Assembly (NCBI GenBank): GCA_020849795.1
Contig: JADZFR010000061.1
Span: 1 to 64,000, forward strand
Direction: 5' to 3'
Length of the DNA stretch: 64,000 bases
From: Planctomycetota bacterium
GTDB lineage: Bacteria > Planctomycetota > UBA8742 > UBA2392
Shown here in pieces: positions 1 to 7,364 of the stretch (position 1 is its first letter; each line of letters opens with the position of its first letter). The notes below the pieces were generated by a model that was given only the letters and a program-made list of their open reading frames with translations, was not told where the DNA came from and made no database searches. A program made the position numbers and the translations under genes.

Positions 1-333
1 CGGCAGTTCGCCGGGGAGCGGTTGATCGGGCGGGTCGGCGGTTACTGGCCCGCTTCTTCGGTCGGGCGCAGTCTCGCCGCTCATGCCCGTGCGGTTTCCG
101 GCTTCGTCGAGGGTGAACAGTTGGCTGACACTTATGCCTGTCAGTTCTTCGAGGCTTGCGCCCAGCGCGCCGCTTACGGTGACGCCTTCCGCCAGGCTGA
201 CCTGAACCTGAAACGGGGGCCGCGCAAAGTCAACACCTGATGCCATGGGCTGGTCCTGCTGGTGCTCGCCATCGTTATTGTAACGAAGAACGCCGGGGTA
301 GGGGCCGAACTGATTGTCGTTTTCGATGGGCAT
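1..333 (-). CDS. Hypothetical phage-associated protein, cut by the left edge
   Basis: Reading on the minus strand from ATG at 333, 111 codons stay open to the window edge, so the C-terminus is missing. The N-terminus is MPIENDNQFGPYPGVLRYNN, followed by acidic and Gln-rich sequence and then a Pro/Asp-rich stretch, with no membrane segment or signal peptide. The in-frame stop just upstream (364-366) is the stop of the preceding 67-residue gene, so the two genes lie in the same frame 30 bases apart. I do not recognise the family. Its place downstream of a capsid-like gene on the same strand suggests a virion or head-tail component, but that is inference from context only. Confidence 0.5.
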   Translation of the reverse strand, partial: MPIENDNQFGPYPGVLRYNNDGEHQQDQPMASGVDFARPPFQVQVSLAEGVTVSGALGASLEELTGISVSQLFTLDEAGNRTGMSGETAPDRRSGPVTADPPDQPLPGELP

Positions 334-363
334 GTTGATCCGGTTCCATCCAGCTTGGCGCGT

Positions 364-567
364 TCAAACGGGGTTGATGGTTTCACCGCCGGGGACGTGG
401 ATTCTCAAATCCGTCATCACAGTCGGGGCGGATTCAGCGTCCGGACGCTCTGGTGGCGCGACGTTGCCTGACGGCTTGAGTCTCCTGATTCGGCGTAGCA
501 ACTCGGGCTTAATGTCAATGCGCTCCGATTCCCCGCTGCCGCATCCGCAACCCGGTTTGTCGTTCAT
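364..567 (-). CDS. Small Cys-rich hypothetical protein in phage-like cluster
   Basis: This 67-residue protein begins MNDKPGCGCGSGESERIDIK. The start at 567 is chosen because a clear ribosome binding site, AGGAG, lies 8 bases upstream; a longer reading from 630 has no such site. It has a CGCGSG patch near the N-terminus, a basic patch (LLRRIRRLK) and a Pro-rich middle. It sits between the capsid-like gene and the partial ORF at the edge, all on the minus strand. I do not recognise the family; a small head-completion or scaffold-like role is possible but unsupported by any motif. Confidence 0.55.
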   Translation of the reverse strand: MNDKPGCGCGSGESERIDIKPELLRRIRRLKPSGNVAPPERPDAESAPTVMTDLRIHVPGGETINPV

Positions 568-762
568 GGGATGATCTCCTGTGTGACTTCGCCGATGGGC
601 CCGCGGCTTCCGTCGCGGGCTTTCACGCACAGCTTTGCGTATCTTCTCTTCTGGCCTTCCTTCGTTTGGAAGCGAACCCGTCGCTTGCGCTCCGGGCTCC
701 TGTTTCCGGCATCGCCTGCTGTGCCTATGGCGCGGGCCGGGACCTGTTCTCTGCGTCGCTCG
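568..762 (-). other. Gap downstream of capsid gene with one hairpin
   Basis: I see no convincing gene in these 195 bases. They contain a perfect 7-bp inverted repeat at 599-605 and 614-620 (GCCCGCG / CGCGGGC, 8-base loop). There is no T-run in the capsid direction, so it is at best a processing or pause hairpin rather than a classic terminator. Confidence 0.4.
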
Positions 763-1761
763 CTATGTGTAGGCGGCGACGTCCACTTGGTCGAGGATCG
801 ACAACGCGCCCGATGAGCCCATGGCGATTGCGACCGGGAATGTGTAGTCCACGTTGATCAACGAAGTGCTGTGGGCAGACGCAGGCTCGGTGCTTTCACG
901 CCTTATGAACAGCGTGTCCTTGAGCGGCCCCGGCACGATGCCGGTAATCCCGCGCACCGGGCCTGATTCGCAGGCATCACCCAGAACCATGAAGTAGATG
1001 CGCGTGTAGAACTCGGGGTCCGAGTCCTCGGTCGCGATCATGTCATTGATGAAGATTGGCGTGCCGTTGATCGAAGCAACCTGTACCGTCAGGCGCCCCT
1101 TGATCGGGTCGGTCCATTCGTAAGGCACGTACTCCGGGTTCGCTCCCACGCCGAAGTATGCCGCCATGATCCAGCGGTACGCGCGGCTGTTGCACATGAT
1201 TGCGTTGGGGCGGCCGTTGTTCGAGGTGATCAGACTGTAGGCTTTCTGCAACTCGTCGATTCGCGCAGCCGCGTTGGGCGCCGCGGCACTGTTGAAGCGC
1301 TGGCCGGCTGCGCACATGTCGCTGAGCGAGGGGAAGTCGCCCGGGTTGCCGGTCGTGGCCAGGTCGAGCTTGCGATAGAACATGTAGGTCAGGCGGCGTA
1401 TGGCAAGAGCGGACTCGACGGCATCGAGGTTGTTGGGGTACTTGAAGCGGTCCATCGACGAGTACTCGATCTTGTAGCGCGTGGCAAGTTCGCCAAGGGT
1501 GAAGGTGGCATTGCTCGCGGCGGGATCGGCGGTCTGCACGGCTATGCCGCTGGTGCCGCCTTCTCCGAGAATGGTCGCCATGTCGTTGATGTCGGCGACT
1601 GCTTCAAGGGCCGGTGTGCGCGCGTAGCTGATTTTGCCGCCCTGGATGCCCATGAAAGGAAAGATGCGTGCGATCTGGATGCGGTAAGGCATGTCCTCGA
1701 TCAGCCACTTGGCGAGCTGATCCTGAGTAAGGTTGATTGAATTGAGCGGTGTGGATGCCAT
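763..1761 (-). CDS. Probable phage major capsid protein
   Basis: This 332-residue soluble protein has no signal peptide. It starts MASTPLNSINLTQDQLAKWL after a strong ribosome binding site (AGGGGG, 6 bases from ATG). The overall pattern resembles HK97-fold major capsid proteins of tailed phages and gene transfer agents: an N-terminal helix, 'PFMGIQGGKISYART' with a beta-rich segment, a long central helix (YKIEYSSMDRFKYPNNLDAV), an asparagine/arginine segment reading 'RPNAIMCNSRAYRWI', and a C-terminal beta-rich domain. The assignment rests on pattern recall, not an alignment. The two small ORFs downstream on the same strand would fit a virion gene cluster continuing past the left edge, while lipA on the other side is a housekeeping gene. 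The element's right boundary therefore probably lies at 1860-1970. Encapsulin-like shells share this fold and are an alternative. Confidence 0.5.
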   Translation of the reverse strand: MASTPLNSINLTQDQLAKWLIEDMPYRIQIARIFPFMGIQGGKISYARTPALEAVADINDMATILGEGGTSGIAVQTADPAASNATFTLGELATRYKIEYSSMDRFKYPNNLDAVESALAIRRLTYMFYRKLDLATTGNPGDFPSLSDMCAAGQRFNSAAAPNAAARIDELQKAYSLITSNNGRPNAIMCNSRAYRWIMAAYFGVGANPEYVPYEWTDPIKGRLTVQVASINGTPIFINDMIATEDSDPEFYTRIYFMVLGDACESGPVRGITGIVPGPLKDTLFIRRESTEPASAHSTSLINVDYTFPVAIAMGSSGALSILDQVDVAAYT

Positions 1762-1837
1762 GGCTTGCCCCCTGATGGTCCGCCCCTGTGGCGAACGTCA
1801 TCGGCAACCGTACATCAAAAACGGGGGGGCAACGCAA

Positions 1838-1856
1838 AAGTGATAATGTGATAAAC
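1838..1856 (-). promoter_or_regulatory. Tandem GTGATAA repeat upstream of capsid-like gene
   Basis: Two perfect direct copies of GTGATAA (1840-1846 and 1848-1854) are separated by one base, about 80 bases upstream of the capsid-like start codon. They lie in an AT-rich pocket that contrasts with the surrounding GC-rich DNA. This would suit a promoter or a repressor site, but no -35/-10 pair is convincing enough to name. Confidence 0.3.
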
Positions 1857-1973
1857 ATCTTTACGCCACGAACCCGCCATTACCAACACACCCGCCTATG
1901 CTGACTTCGCGGGTCAGAGTGGTCAGGCAACTCGTCTTGGCAGCGACGCCAGACCCCGTGGCACAGGCTTTCC

Positions 1974-2864
1974 CTACGCCAGCGGGCTGTCGAAGCTCAA
2001 GGCTTCTTCGGCGTGGTAGCTGCTTCTTACCAGTGGGCCGCTGTCTACTTTGCTGAAGCCCAGCGCCAGCGCTTCGGCTTTCCAAGCCGCGAACTCGTCG
2101 GGGTGCACATAGCGCGCGACTTGCAGGTGTTTTGGTGACGGCTGCAAATATTGCCCGATCGTGATGATGTCGACGTGGCTCGCGCGCAGCGCTTGCAGCA
2201 GCTCGCGTACTTCGGCTTCTTCTTCGCCCAGGCCCAGCATGAATCCGCTCTTGGTGGTCAGGCCGGCTTGCTTGGCGCGCGTGAGCAGCTCGAGCGACTG
2301 CTCAAACTTTGCCTGCGGTCGCACCGGGATGTACAGGCGTGGCGCGGTCTCGACGTTGTGGTTCAGCACTTCGGGGCGCTGCGCGAACACCAGGTCCTGC
2401 GCGGCGTGATTGCCCTGAAAGTCCGGGATCAGCACCTCGATGCCACAACCGGGGCTGCTTTCGCGGATGGCCCGGATTGTGGCGGCCCAGACAGCCGCGC
2501 CGCCGTCGGCAAGCTCGTCGCGGTTGACGCTGGTGACCACAGCGAACTTGAGGCCCATCAGGCGCACGCTTTCAGCAACGCGGCGCGGCTCGTCGAGGTC
2601 AAGCTCGGTCGGGCGGCCGGTCTTGACGTTGCAGAAGCCGCAACTGCGGGTGCAGATGTCGCCGAGAATCATGAAGGTGGCGGTGCCGCGTTGCCAGCAC
2701 TCGCCGCGGTTGGGGCAGGCGGCGGAGTGGCACACGGTGTGCAGATTCTCGCGCTCGACCAACGCGTCGAGCTCGACGATGCGGCCCGACGTGGGCGTCT
2801 TGACCTTGAGCCACGGCGGGCGCGGGCCAAGCTCAGTCCTGCCTCGTTTGAGTTTTGCGGCCAT
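1974..2864 (-). CDS. lipA: Lipoyl synthase
   Basis: LipA is a radical SAM enzyme that inserts two sulfurs into octanoyl groups on carrier proteins such as the E2 subunit and GcvH, forming lipoate. The protein (296 residues) has both iron-sulfur signatures of the family. The auxiliary cluster motif is C-x4-C-x5-C (CHSAACPNRGEC, with the family-typical NRGECW context) and the radical SAM motif is CTRSCGFC. The end also fits: GPLVRSSYHAEE carries the conserved RSSYxA serine. Length is normal. A TTG at 2876 could extend it by four residues, but ATG at 2864 is preferred. lipB (41626), lpdA (39643) and the E1 genes (43645, 51523) that use lipoate are elsewhere in the window. The adjacent phage-like cluster is unrelated. 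Confidence 0.96.
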   Translation of the reverse strand: MAAKLKRGRTELGPRPPWLKVKTPTSGRIVELDALVERENLHTVCHSAACPNRGECWQRGTATFMILGDICTRSCGFCNVKTGRPTELDLDEPRRVAESVRLMGLKFAVVTSVNRDELADGGAAVWAATIRAIRESSPGCGIEVLIPDFQGNHAAQDLVFAQRPEVLNHNVETAPRLYIPVRPQAKFEQSLELLTRAKQAGLTTKSGFMLGLGEEEAEVRELLQALRASHVDIITIGQYLQPSPKHLQVARYVHPDEFAAWKAEALALGFSKVDSGPLVRSSYHAEEALSFDSPLA

Positions 2865-2936
2865 GGAAGCATTCAAGCACCCCGCGCGGGCCGCGTAAGG
2901 GTGTGGCGGCGTTGCGGGTTCGGGGCAACCCGGAAC

Positions 2937-4733
2937 TCAGTGATTCGTCCCGAACTCGGTTGTCATCAGCAGCGCGTAGATCAGGTCTTCGACCATCGGC
3001 AGCGGGTTCTTCTGGTCCTTGATCATGGCGCGCCAGCGTTCGCGCTCAGCCGCTGTCGGTTTGCGCGACAGGATGGTCAGGTACAGCGCATCGAAGCGCT
3101 CGCCGGGGTCCTTGTGGCGCTTGAGCACACGGTCAAGCAGCGTGTTCGCGCCGCTGCCCGCCAGCGAGTTCGTGAAGTCACCGTTCATCACCGCCAGCGC
3201 CTGGTCAATGCTGAGTGCAAAGCCGTCTGCCGACGTGTTCTCGTCGTCGCTCGACAGGCTGACGTAGCGCCCGGCTGCGTAGCGTGTCAGCCACCAGCGC
3301 CCGTCGATGGCGGTGAACTGTTTCTCGAACCGTTCAAGCCGCGCCAGGTCGAACTTGTAGTACTTGCCGCCGGCCTTTTCCTGCTCAGCGGCGCGGCGTT
3401 CGTATTCGGCTTTGGCGGCAGTGAACGAGCCGCGCAGCGCGGAATCGGCGAACTGCTTTGACTGTGCAGGATCCATCAAGCCGATCAGCGACGTCAGGAA
3501 CTGTTCGGGTGCGAGCGCGCGTACCGGGTACGCTGCGAAGTGCCACTTCTCGGCCTTGGCGGGCGGGTTCTCGCTGGAAAGCTGCCAGGCCTTTGATTTC
3601 AGAATCGCCCGGTACACGCGCCGGATGTCCCACCCGCCCGCAAGCAGGTCGGCGGCCAGCGCATCGAGCAGTGCGGGATGACTGGCTTCGTTCAGCGGGT
3701 TGAAGTCATCGACCGGGCTGACAATTGCGGTGCCGAACGCCATGAACCAAAGCCGGTTCGCCACATAGCGCCGCGTCTGCACGTTGTCTTTTCCCAGCCA
3801 CCAGGCGGCGAGGCGGTCACGCCACAGTTGCGGCTTGTCGGTGGGCGCCTTGGCGCCGTCGAGAGTTACGGGGTTGACGTAGGGCCGATAGAAGTCGACC
3901 TGCGCCTGCTGGTCTTTGCGCAGCTTGTCGTACTGCCTGATCGCGTCAAAGATGCGTTTGACAGCGGTGAGGTCTTCGCTGACGGTGGCTGTGGCGGGTT
4001 GGCTGCGGTTATCGACGACGGCGCGGGTTGGCGTAAGGAATGCGGTCATGCCCTGGAAAGCGCTTTGGGGAATGGCGTCGTCGTAGGGGTGGTCGTGGCA
4101 TTCGGCGCACTGGATCTGCACGCCCATCAGCGACTTTGTGAGCTTGCCCATCATGTCGGTGATGCGTTCGCCTTCGCCATCGCGGAACCATGGCACGACG
4201 GCGGGGTTGTCGAGCATTTCGCCACGCGAGGTGAGAATCTCGCGAATCACCTGGTCGAACGAAACGCCGTCATTGATGCGACGCGCAAGCCAGTCGGCGA
4301 AGTAGGTGCCGCCGGAAAGCACCTGGGCGTTGCGCGGCGTCAGCAGCACCGCCCAGTGGTTGGCCAAGTGCTGCCCGAAGCGCGGGTCAGCCACGAGCTT
4401 GTCGATGAGCGCATTGCGCTTGTTCGTGTCTTGCGAGTCCAGAAAATCGACGGCTTCGTCGTAGCTTGGCGGCATGCCGACGGTGTCGAGGTAGACGCGG
4501 CGCAGGAACTCGGCGTCGCCGGCGGCTTGCGCGGGGGTGACCGAATCGCGCTTCCAGACAGCCGCAATTTCACGGTCGATGGCGGCAGTCAGGTCAGCTT
4601 CGCTGGCGTCGGGAGTGGTCGTGCGGTCGTCGGCAGCGGGCGTGTCTTGGGCGCGAACCGAGGGCCCTGTATGCAACGCCACCACGCCAAAGAAGCCAGC
4701 AACCAGCAGCGCGCCAGGCAAAAGCATTCGCAT
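2937..4733 (-). CDS. DUF1549/DUF1553 domain secreted protein (planctomycete cytochrome-like)
   Basis: This 598-residue exported protein has a signal peptide at residues 1-26 (MRMLLPGALLVAGFFGVVAL then VRAQD). The start at 4733 has GGGAG five bases upstream; the longer reading from 4820 would bury the signal peptide. The DUF1549 half contains the typical 'FLRRVYLDTVGMPPS' and a CAECHDHPYDD motif near residue 207, a CxxCH heme-binding-type site. The DUF1553 half follows, with 'QTRRYVANRLWFMAFG' and 'SKAWQLSSENPP'. These two-domain proteins are abundant in Planctomycetota and other marine polymer degraders. Their biochemical role is not settled, though they are often encoded beside sulfatases and DUF1501 proteins. 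No DUF1501 partner is present here, so this copy stands alone. Confidence 0.9.
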   Translation of the reverse strand: MRMLLPGALLVAGFFGVVALHTGPSVRAQDTPAADDRTTTPDASEADLTAAIDREIAAVWKRDSVTPAQAAGDAEFLRRVYLDTVGMPPSYDEAVDFLDSQDTNKRNALIDKLVADPRFGQHLANHWAVLLTPRNAQVLSGGTYFADWLARRINDGVSFDQVIREILTSRGEMLDNPAVVPWFRDGEGERITDMMGKLTKSLMGVQIQCAECHDHPYDDAIPQSAFQGMTAFLTPTRAVVDNRSQPATATVSEDLTAVKRIFDAIRQYDKLRKDQQAQVDFYRPYVNPVTLDGAKAPTDKPQLWRDRLAAWWLGKDNVQTRRYVANRLWFMAFGTAIVSPVDDFNPLNEASHPALLDALAADLLAGGWDIRRVYRAILKSKAWQLSSENPPAKAEKWHFAAYPVRALAPEQFLTSLIGLMDPAQSKQFADSALRGSFTAAKAEYERRAAEQEKAGGKYYKFDLARLERFEKQFTAIDGRWWLTRYAAGRYVSLSSDDENTSADGFALSIDQALAVMNGDFTNSLAGSGANTLLDRVLKRHKDPGERFDALYLTILSRKPTAAERERWRAMIKDQKNPLPMVEDLIYALLMTTEFGTNH

Positions 4734-4842
4734 AGCGACTCCCGCAAGAGTAGTTGCACCGTACTTAGGCATTGTACGCGCGGCGATTTCAAAGAAACCT
4801 GCAATCCGGTCTTGGGCCAAATCGAGGATTAAGCCGGGAGCG

Positions 4843-5406
4843 TCACTCCTTGACTACGCGCTCCCGGACGGGGTCACCGCCGTCAACGGTTTCGCCGAAT
4901 AGGTCAATGTGAAGCACCGTCGGCGTCAGGCCGCTTTCGTCGGTCTCGATGTAGAGCCGCGTCAGGTAGGCCCTTTCGCCGTCGATCGTCGTGGCGGCGC
5001 GCCACTTGCCGCTGTCTTTGGACTTTGTGAGCCGGATTGTCCGGTCCTCCCATGCAACGAGCTTCATTTCTCGGTCGCCGCTGCTGTCCGGAGGCAGGAC
5101 TTCGAAGCCGTACGCCATTTTGCGCTCAAAGAACGACAGGTCCTCGCGGCCCCCGCTTTCGGCCTTCAACACCCAGTACGCGATCACCGGCTCGTCGGCC
5201 AGCGCGCCGTCGGCGTTGACCTGAACTTCGTAGTGAACTTCGTTCGCGTTCTTGCTGCGCTGGATGATGAACAGCGTCGGGCCCGTATCAACGGGATCGG
5301 CGCGGAGGACGAAGAACGCCAGCGCCAAGCCGGCGACGACCACGGGGACGCCCGCGAAAAGCATCCAGCGCAATATGCGGGTCTTGCGCTTGCGCGGCTC
5401 GGTCAT
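4843..5406 (-). CDS. Hypothetical membrane-anchored protein
   Basis: This 187-residue protein has a basic N-terminus (MTEPRKRKTRILRW), one transmembrane helix at about residues 14-34 (LFAGVPVVVAGLALAFFVL) and a soluble extracytoplasmic domain of about 150 residues rich in beta-strand patterns. GAGG lies 9 bases upstream of the ATG. The soluble part has DRTIRLTKSKDSGKW and TRLYIETDESG segments that read like a small beta-sandwich. I do not recognise a family. It lies downstream of the pseudopilin operon on the same strand but is separated by 291 bases, so co-transcription is uncertain. Confidence 0.7.
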   Translation of the reverse strand: MTEPRKRKTRILRWMLFAGVPVVVAGLALAFFVLRADPVDTGPTLFIIQRSKNANEVHYEVQVNADGALADEPVIAYWVLKAESGGREDLSFFERKMAYGFEVLPPDSSGDREMKLVAWEDRTIRLTKSKDSGKWRAATTIDGERAYLTRLYIETDESGLTPTVLHIDLFGETVDGGDPVRERVVKE

Positions 5407-5697
5407 GGTCCGTCCTCGGCGGGGTCAGGCGACTCGAACAGTGCCTTAGTTGAACCATGTTGAGCCAATCAGATATTCCAGCTCCCTTGAGCCTTGATGC
5501 GGCAACTGAGGATGACGCTGGCCGCCACGGCGCAGGCGGTGCCATGTTTCGTCACGGGCCCTGTAGCGCGGGGTTGGGCGCGCAGGCCTCCGGCCTGCAT
5601 CTTCGGGCGCGTCCCGCTTCCGCCAGAAAGGCGAGGGCAAGATGTCCTCACCGGGTGCAGGCGAGACGCACGCGCTCCCGTGCCCTGGTTGCTCCGG
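5407..5697. other. Intergenic region with a GC-rich hairpin
   Basis: I see no gene in these 291 bases. A perfect hairpin GCAGGCC-TCC-GGCCTGC lies at 5582-5598, about 100 bases beyond the end of the pseudopilin operon. It could end that transcript or be a REP-like palindrome; it lacks a T-tract in the minus direction. Confidence 0.4.
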
Positions 5698-6171
5698 TCA
5701 GGGTTGCCGGTCCATGGCCGGCAGTTGCTTGATGAAGATGCTTCGCTGGAAGGGCTCGGCCTTCTGCTCGCCGGCTTGCTTCCAGAACACCTGCACCATG
5801 ACCAGCAGTTCCTGCGGCACGTCGGGGTGGCGCTCGTACTTGATGGTGTAGCTGTAGCCGCGGCGGTACGGCACGGGGTTCAGGGGCCGGCTGTTGTTGT
5901 CTACGTCGTACAGGTCGCCGATGTCGTTGCCGTTGCGGTCGCGCTCGGCCAAATCGGGAATGCCGTTGCGGTCGTTGTCGTAGTACCACACGTCGTAATT
6001 CGCCGCGATGTCGTCAAACAGGCTGGCGGCAAGGTTGGCCGCCGCGGTGTTGTCGACCGCACGCTTGTGGCTGACCAGGCCGACGGCAAACACCGCGTAA
6101 ATGCCGACCACGCCGACGAGCATGATCGTCAGCGCCATCAATACCTCAATCAGCGTGAAGCCTTTTCTCAT
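5698..6171 (-). CDS. Type II secretion/type IV pilus minor pseudopilin, PilV/GspI-like
   Basis: This 157-residue protein has a class III (prepilin) signal: MRKG followed by FTLIEVLMALTIMLVGVVGI, with cleavage expected after Gly4 and Glu5 of the mature protein present. The hydrophobic helix is followed by an aspartate-rich region (NDRNGIPDLAERDRNGNDIG) that looks like an EF-hand-type calcium loop, as in some major and minor pseudopilins. ATG overlaps the stop of the upstream pseudopilin gene by four bases (6168-6171), indicating translational coupling. It is the last gene of a four-gene operon running from 13978. Family position (I versus V type) is inferred from size and gene order. Confidence 0.85.
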   Translation of the reverse strand: MRKGFTLIEVLMALTIMLVGVVGIYAVFAVGLVSHKRAVDNTAAANLAASLFDDIAANYDVWYYDNDRNGIPDLAERDRNGNDIGDLYDVDNNSRPLNPVPYRRGYSYTIKYERHPDVPQELLVMVQVFWKQAGEQKAEPFQRSIFIKQLPAMDRQP

Positions 6172-7352
6172 CGCGCCACCGGTAGCTGGATGACCCTGCG
6201 AAACACTTCGCCGCCCATGACCATGGCGCCCGGCTTGTGTGCCGACGCGCGCGTGCCAAGTTCGCCGCGCGCGCAGCTGCCGAAGGTGCGTCCGCTGCGC
6301 GAGCCGTAGGCGATTACTTCGCCATCAATTCGTATGAACCCGGCGCCGCTGCCGGGGTCGTTGAATGCGTCGGTATCGCCCACATAGACGGAGTTGTCGG
6401 CGGCTGGCAGCTCGGCATCCAGTGTGGTCTCGGCGGTGAGCGGCGGTTCCTGCCCGATGATCAGTGTCAGGCGCAGCGCGCGCGGCAACTGGTACTGGGG
6501 CGGTTTGCCCTCGGCGCGGCGCTGGCCCATGCTCCAGGTGACGACGGGGCCGGCGGGGCCGCTGTACCAGCTCATGGTGCGGTTCCAGTCGTCCCACAGC
6601 TCCACGCCGAAGGCCACGACGTTGTCGGCCACGAGATGAAACTGGTCCCACAGCGGCTCGCCGCCGATCCGCGCGTTCTGCAGGGCACCCAGCGGCACGA
6701 TGTCGCCCTGGCCCTGGTAGTCCGCGCACCATGCCGCCATCTGGTCGATCAACCCGCCCGCCGACGGGGGGCTGCGCTCGGCGCGATACAGCCGCGTGCC
6801 TTCCGGCGTGGGCTCCATGAGGTACACGACTTCCAGGTTGCCGTGGCTTGGCCGGATGGCGTCGGTGACGTTGCGGCCCGAAAAGTCCTGGCTGTAGCCC
6901 TGCTGCGACGAGCCGCGGCCGGCGTCGTAGCCTGCCGTGCTGCGCTGCTCTTCGCCCCATGCGCGCGTGAACGCCAGCATCTGGCGCCCGAACGGGTCCT
7001 GCATGACCAGAAACGCGCAGTCGTCGTCCTGGCCGTCGGGATGGGCGGGTGCCGCCACGACCTGTGCCAGGTCGTTGGCCATGTCGCGCATCACGGTCTG
7101 TGCGGTCTCGTAGGCCTGGCCGCGCGCGGCACCGGTGCGGCTGATGCCGAGGGCGCCGCGCAGAAAGCCGATAATGATGATGCCCAGCATCAGCATGATG
7201 GTGGTTGAGACCATCAGCTCAATCAGTGTGAATCCGCGGCGGCGACTACAATTGGGAACTGCGAATTGGGAACGAACAATTGGGAATGAGCAATTGGCAA
7301 CGTTACTGCGAGTGCAGTCCTGGGCGGCAAAGATGTGCAGTTCATTATTCAT
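6168..7352 (-). CDS. Pseudopilin, PilW/GspJ-like, with a repeat-derived leader
   Basis: This 394-residue protein contains a prepilin motif RRRG-FTLIELMVSTTIMLMLG at about residues 37-58, with the class III cleavage after Gly40 and Glu at mature position 5. The leader is unusually long (about 40 residues), and residues 17-36 are encoded by a 14-bp tandem repeat (7251-7306) with no other start codon between it and the motif. The ATG at 7352 lies 12 bases after the stop of the upstream gene. The periplasmic part is about 340 residues and beta-rich, longer than typical GspJ (about 200). It may fill the GspJ/PilW position in the pilus tip, based on gene order. Confidence 0.82.
   Translation of the reverse strand: MNNELHIFAAQDCTRSNVANCSFPIVRSQFAVPNCSRRRGFTLIELMVSTTIMLMLGIIIIGFLRGALGISRTGAARGQAYETAQTVMRDMANDLAQVVAAPAHPDGQDDDCAFLVMQDPFGRQMLAFTRAWGEEQRSTAGYDAGRGSSQQGYSQDFSGRNVTDAIRPSHGNLEVVYLMEPTPEGTRLYRAERSPPSAGGLIDQMAAWCADYQGQGDIVPLGALQNARIGGEPLWDQFHLVADNVVAFGVELWDDWNRTMSWYSGPAGPVVTWSMGQRRAEGKPPQYQLPRALRLTLIIGQEPPLTAETTLDAELPAADNSVYVGDTDAFNDPGSGAGFIRIDGEVIAYGSRSGRTFGSCARGELGTRASAHKPGAMVMGGEVFRRVIQLPVAR
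7249..7306. repeat. 14-bp tandem repeat at the start of a pseudopilin gene
   Basis: Four consecutive 14-bp units of the type ATTGGGAACnnnnn lie at 7251-7264, 7265-7278, 7279-7292 and 7293-7306, the last diverged to ATTGGCAACGTTAC. It is AT-rich compared with its surroundings and directly abuts the conserved prepilin coding sequence. On the coding (minus) strand it encodes part of the leader of the PilW/GspJ-like protein. Confidence 0.8.
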
Positions 7353-7364
7353 TGCTGATTGCGC

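Noticed and set aside
1861..1973. Possible small ORF between the capsid-like gene and lipA
   Set aside because: The 74-residue frame continues into lipA coding sequence on the same strand in another frame, with no start signal or domain pattern.
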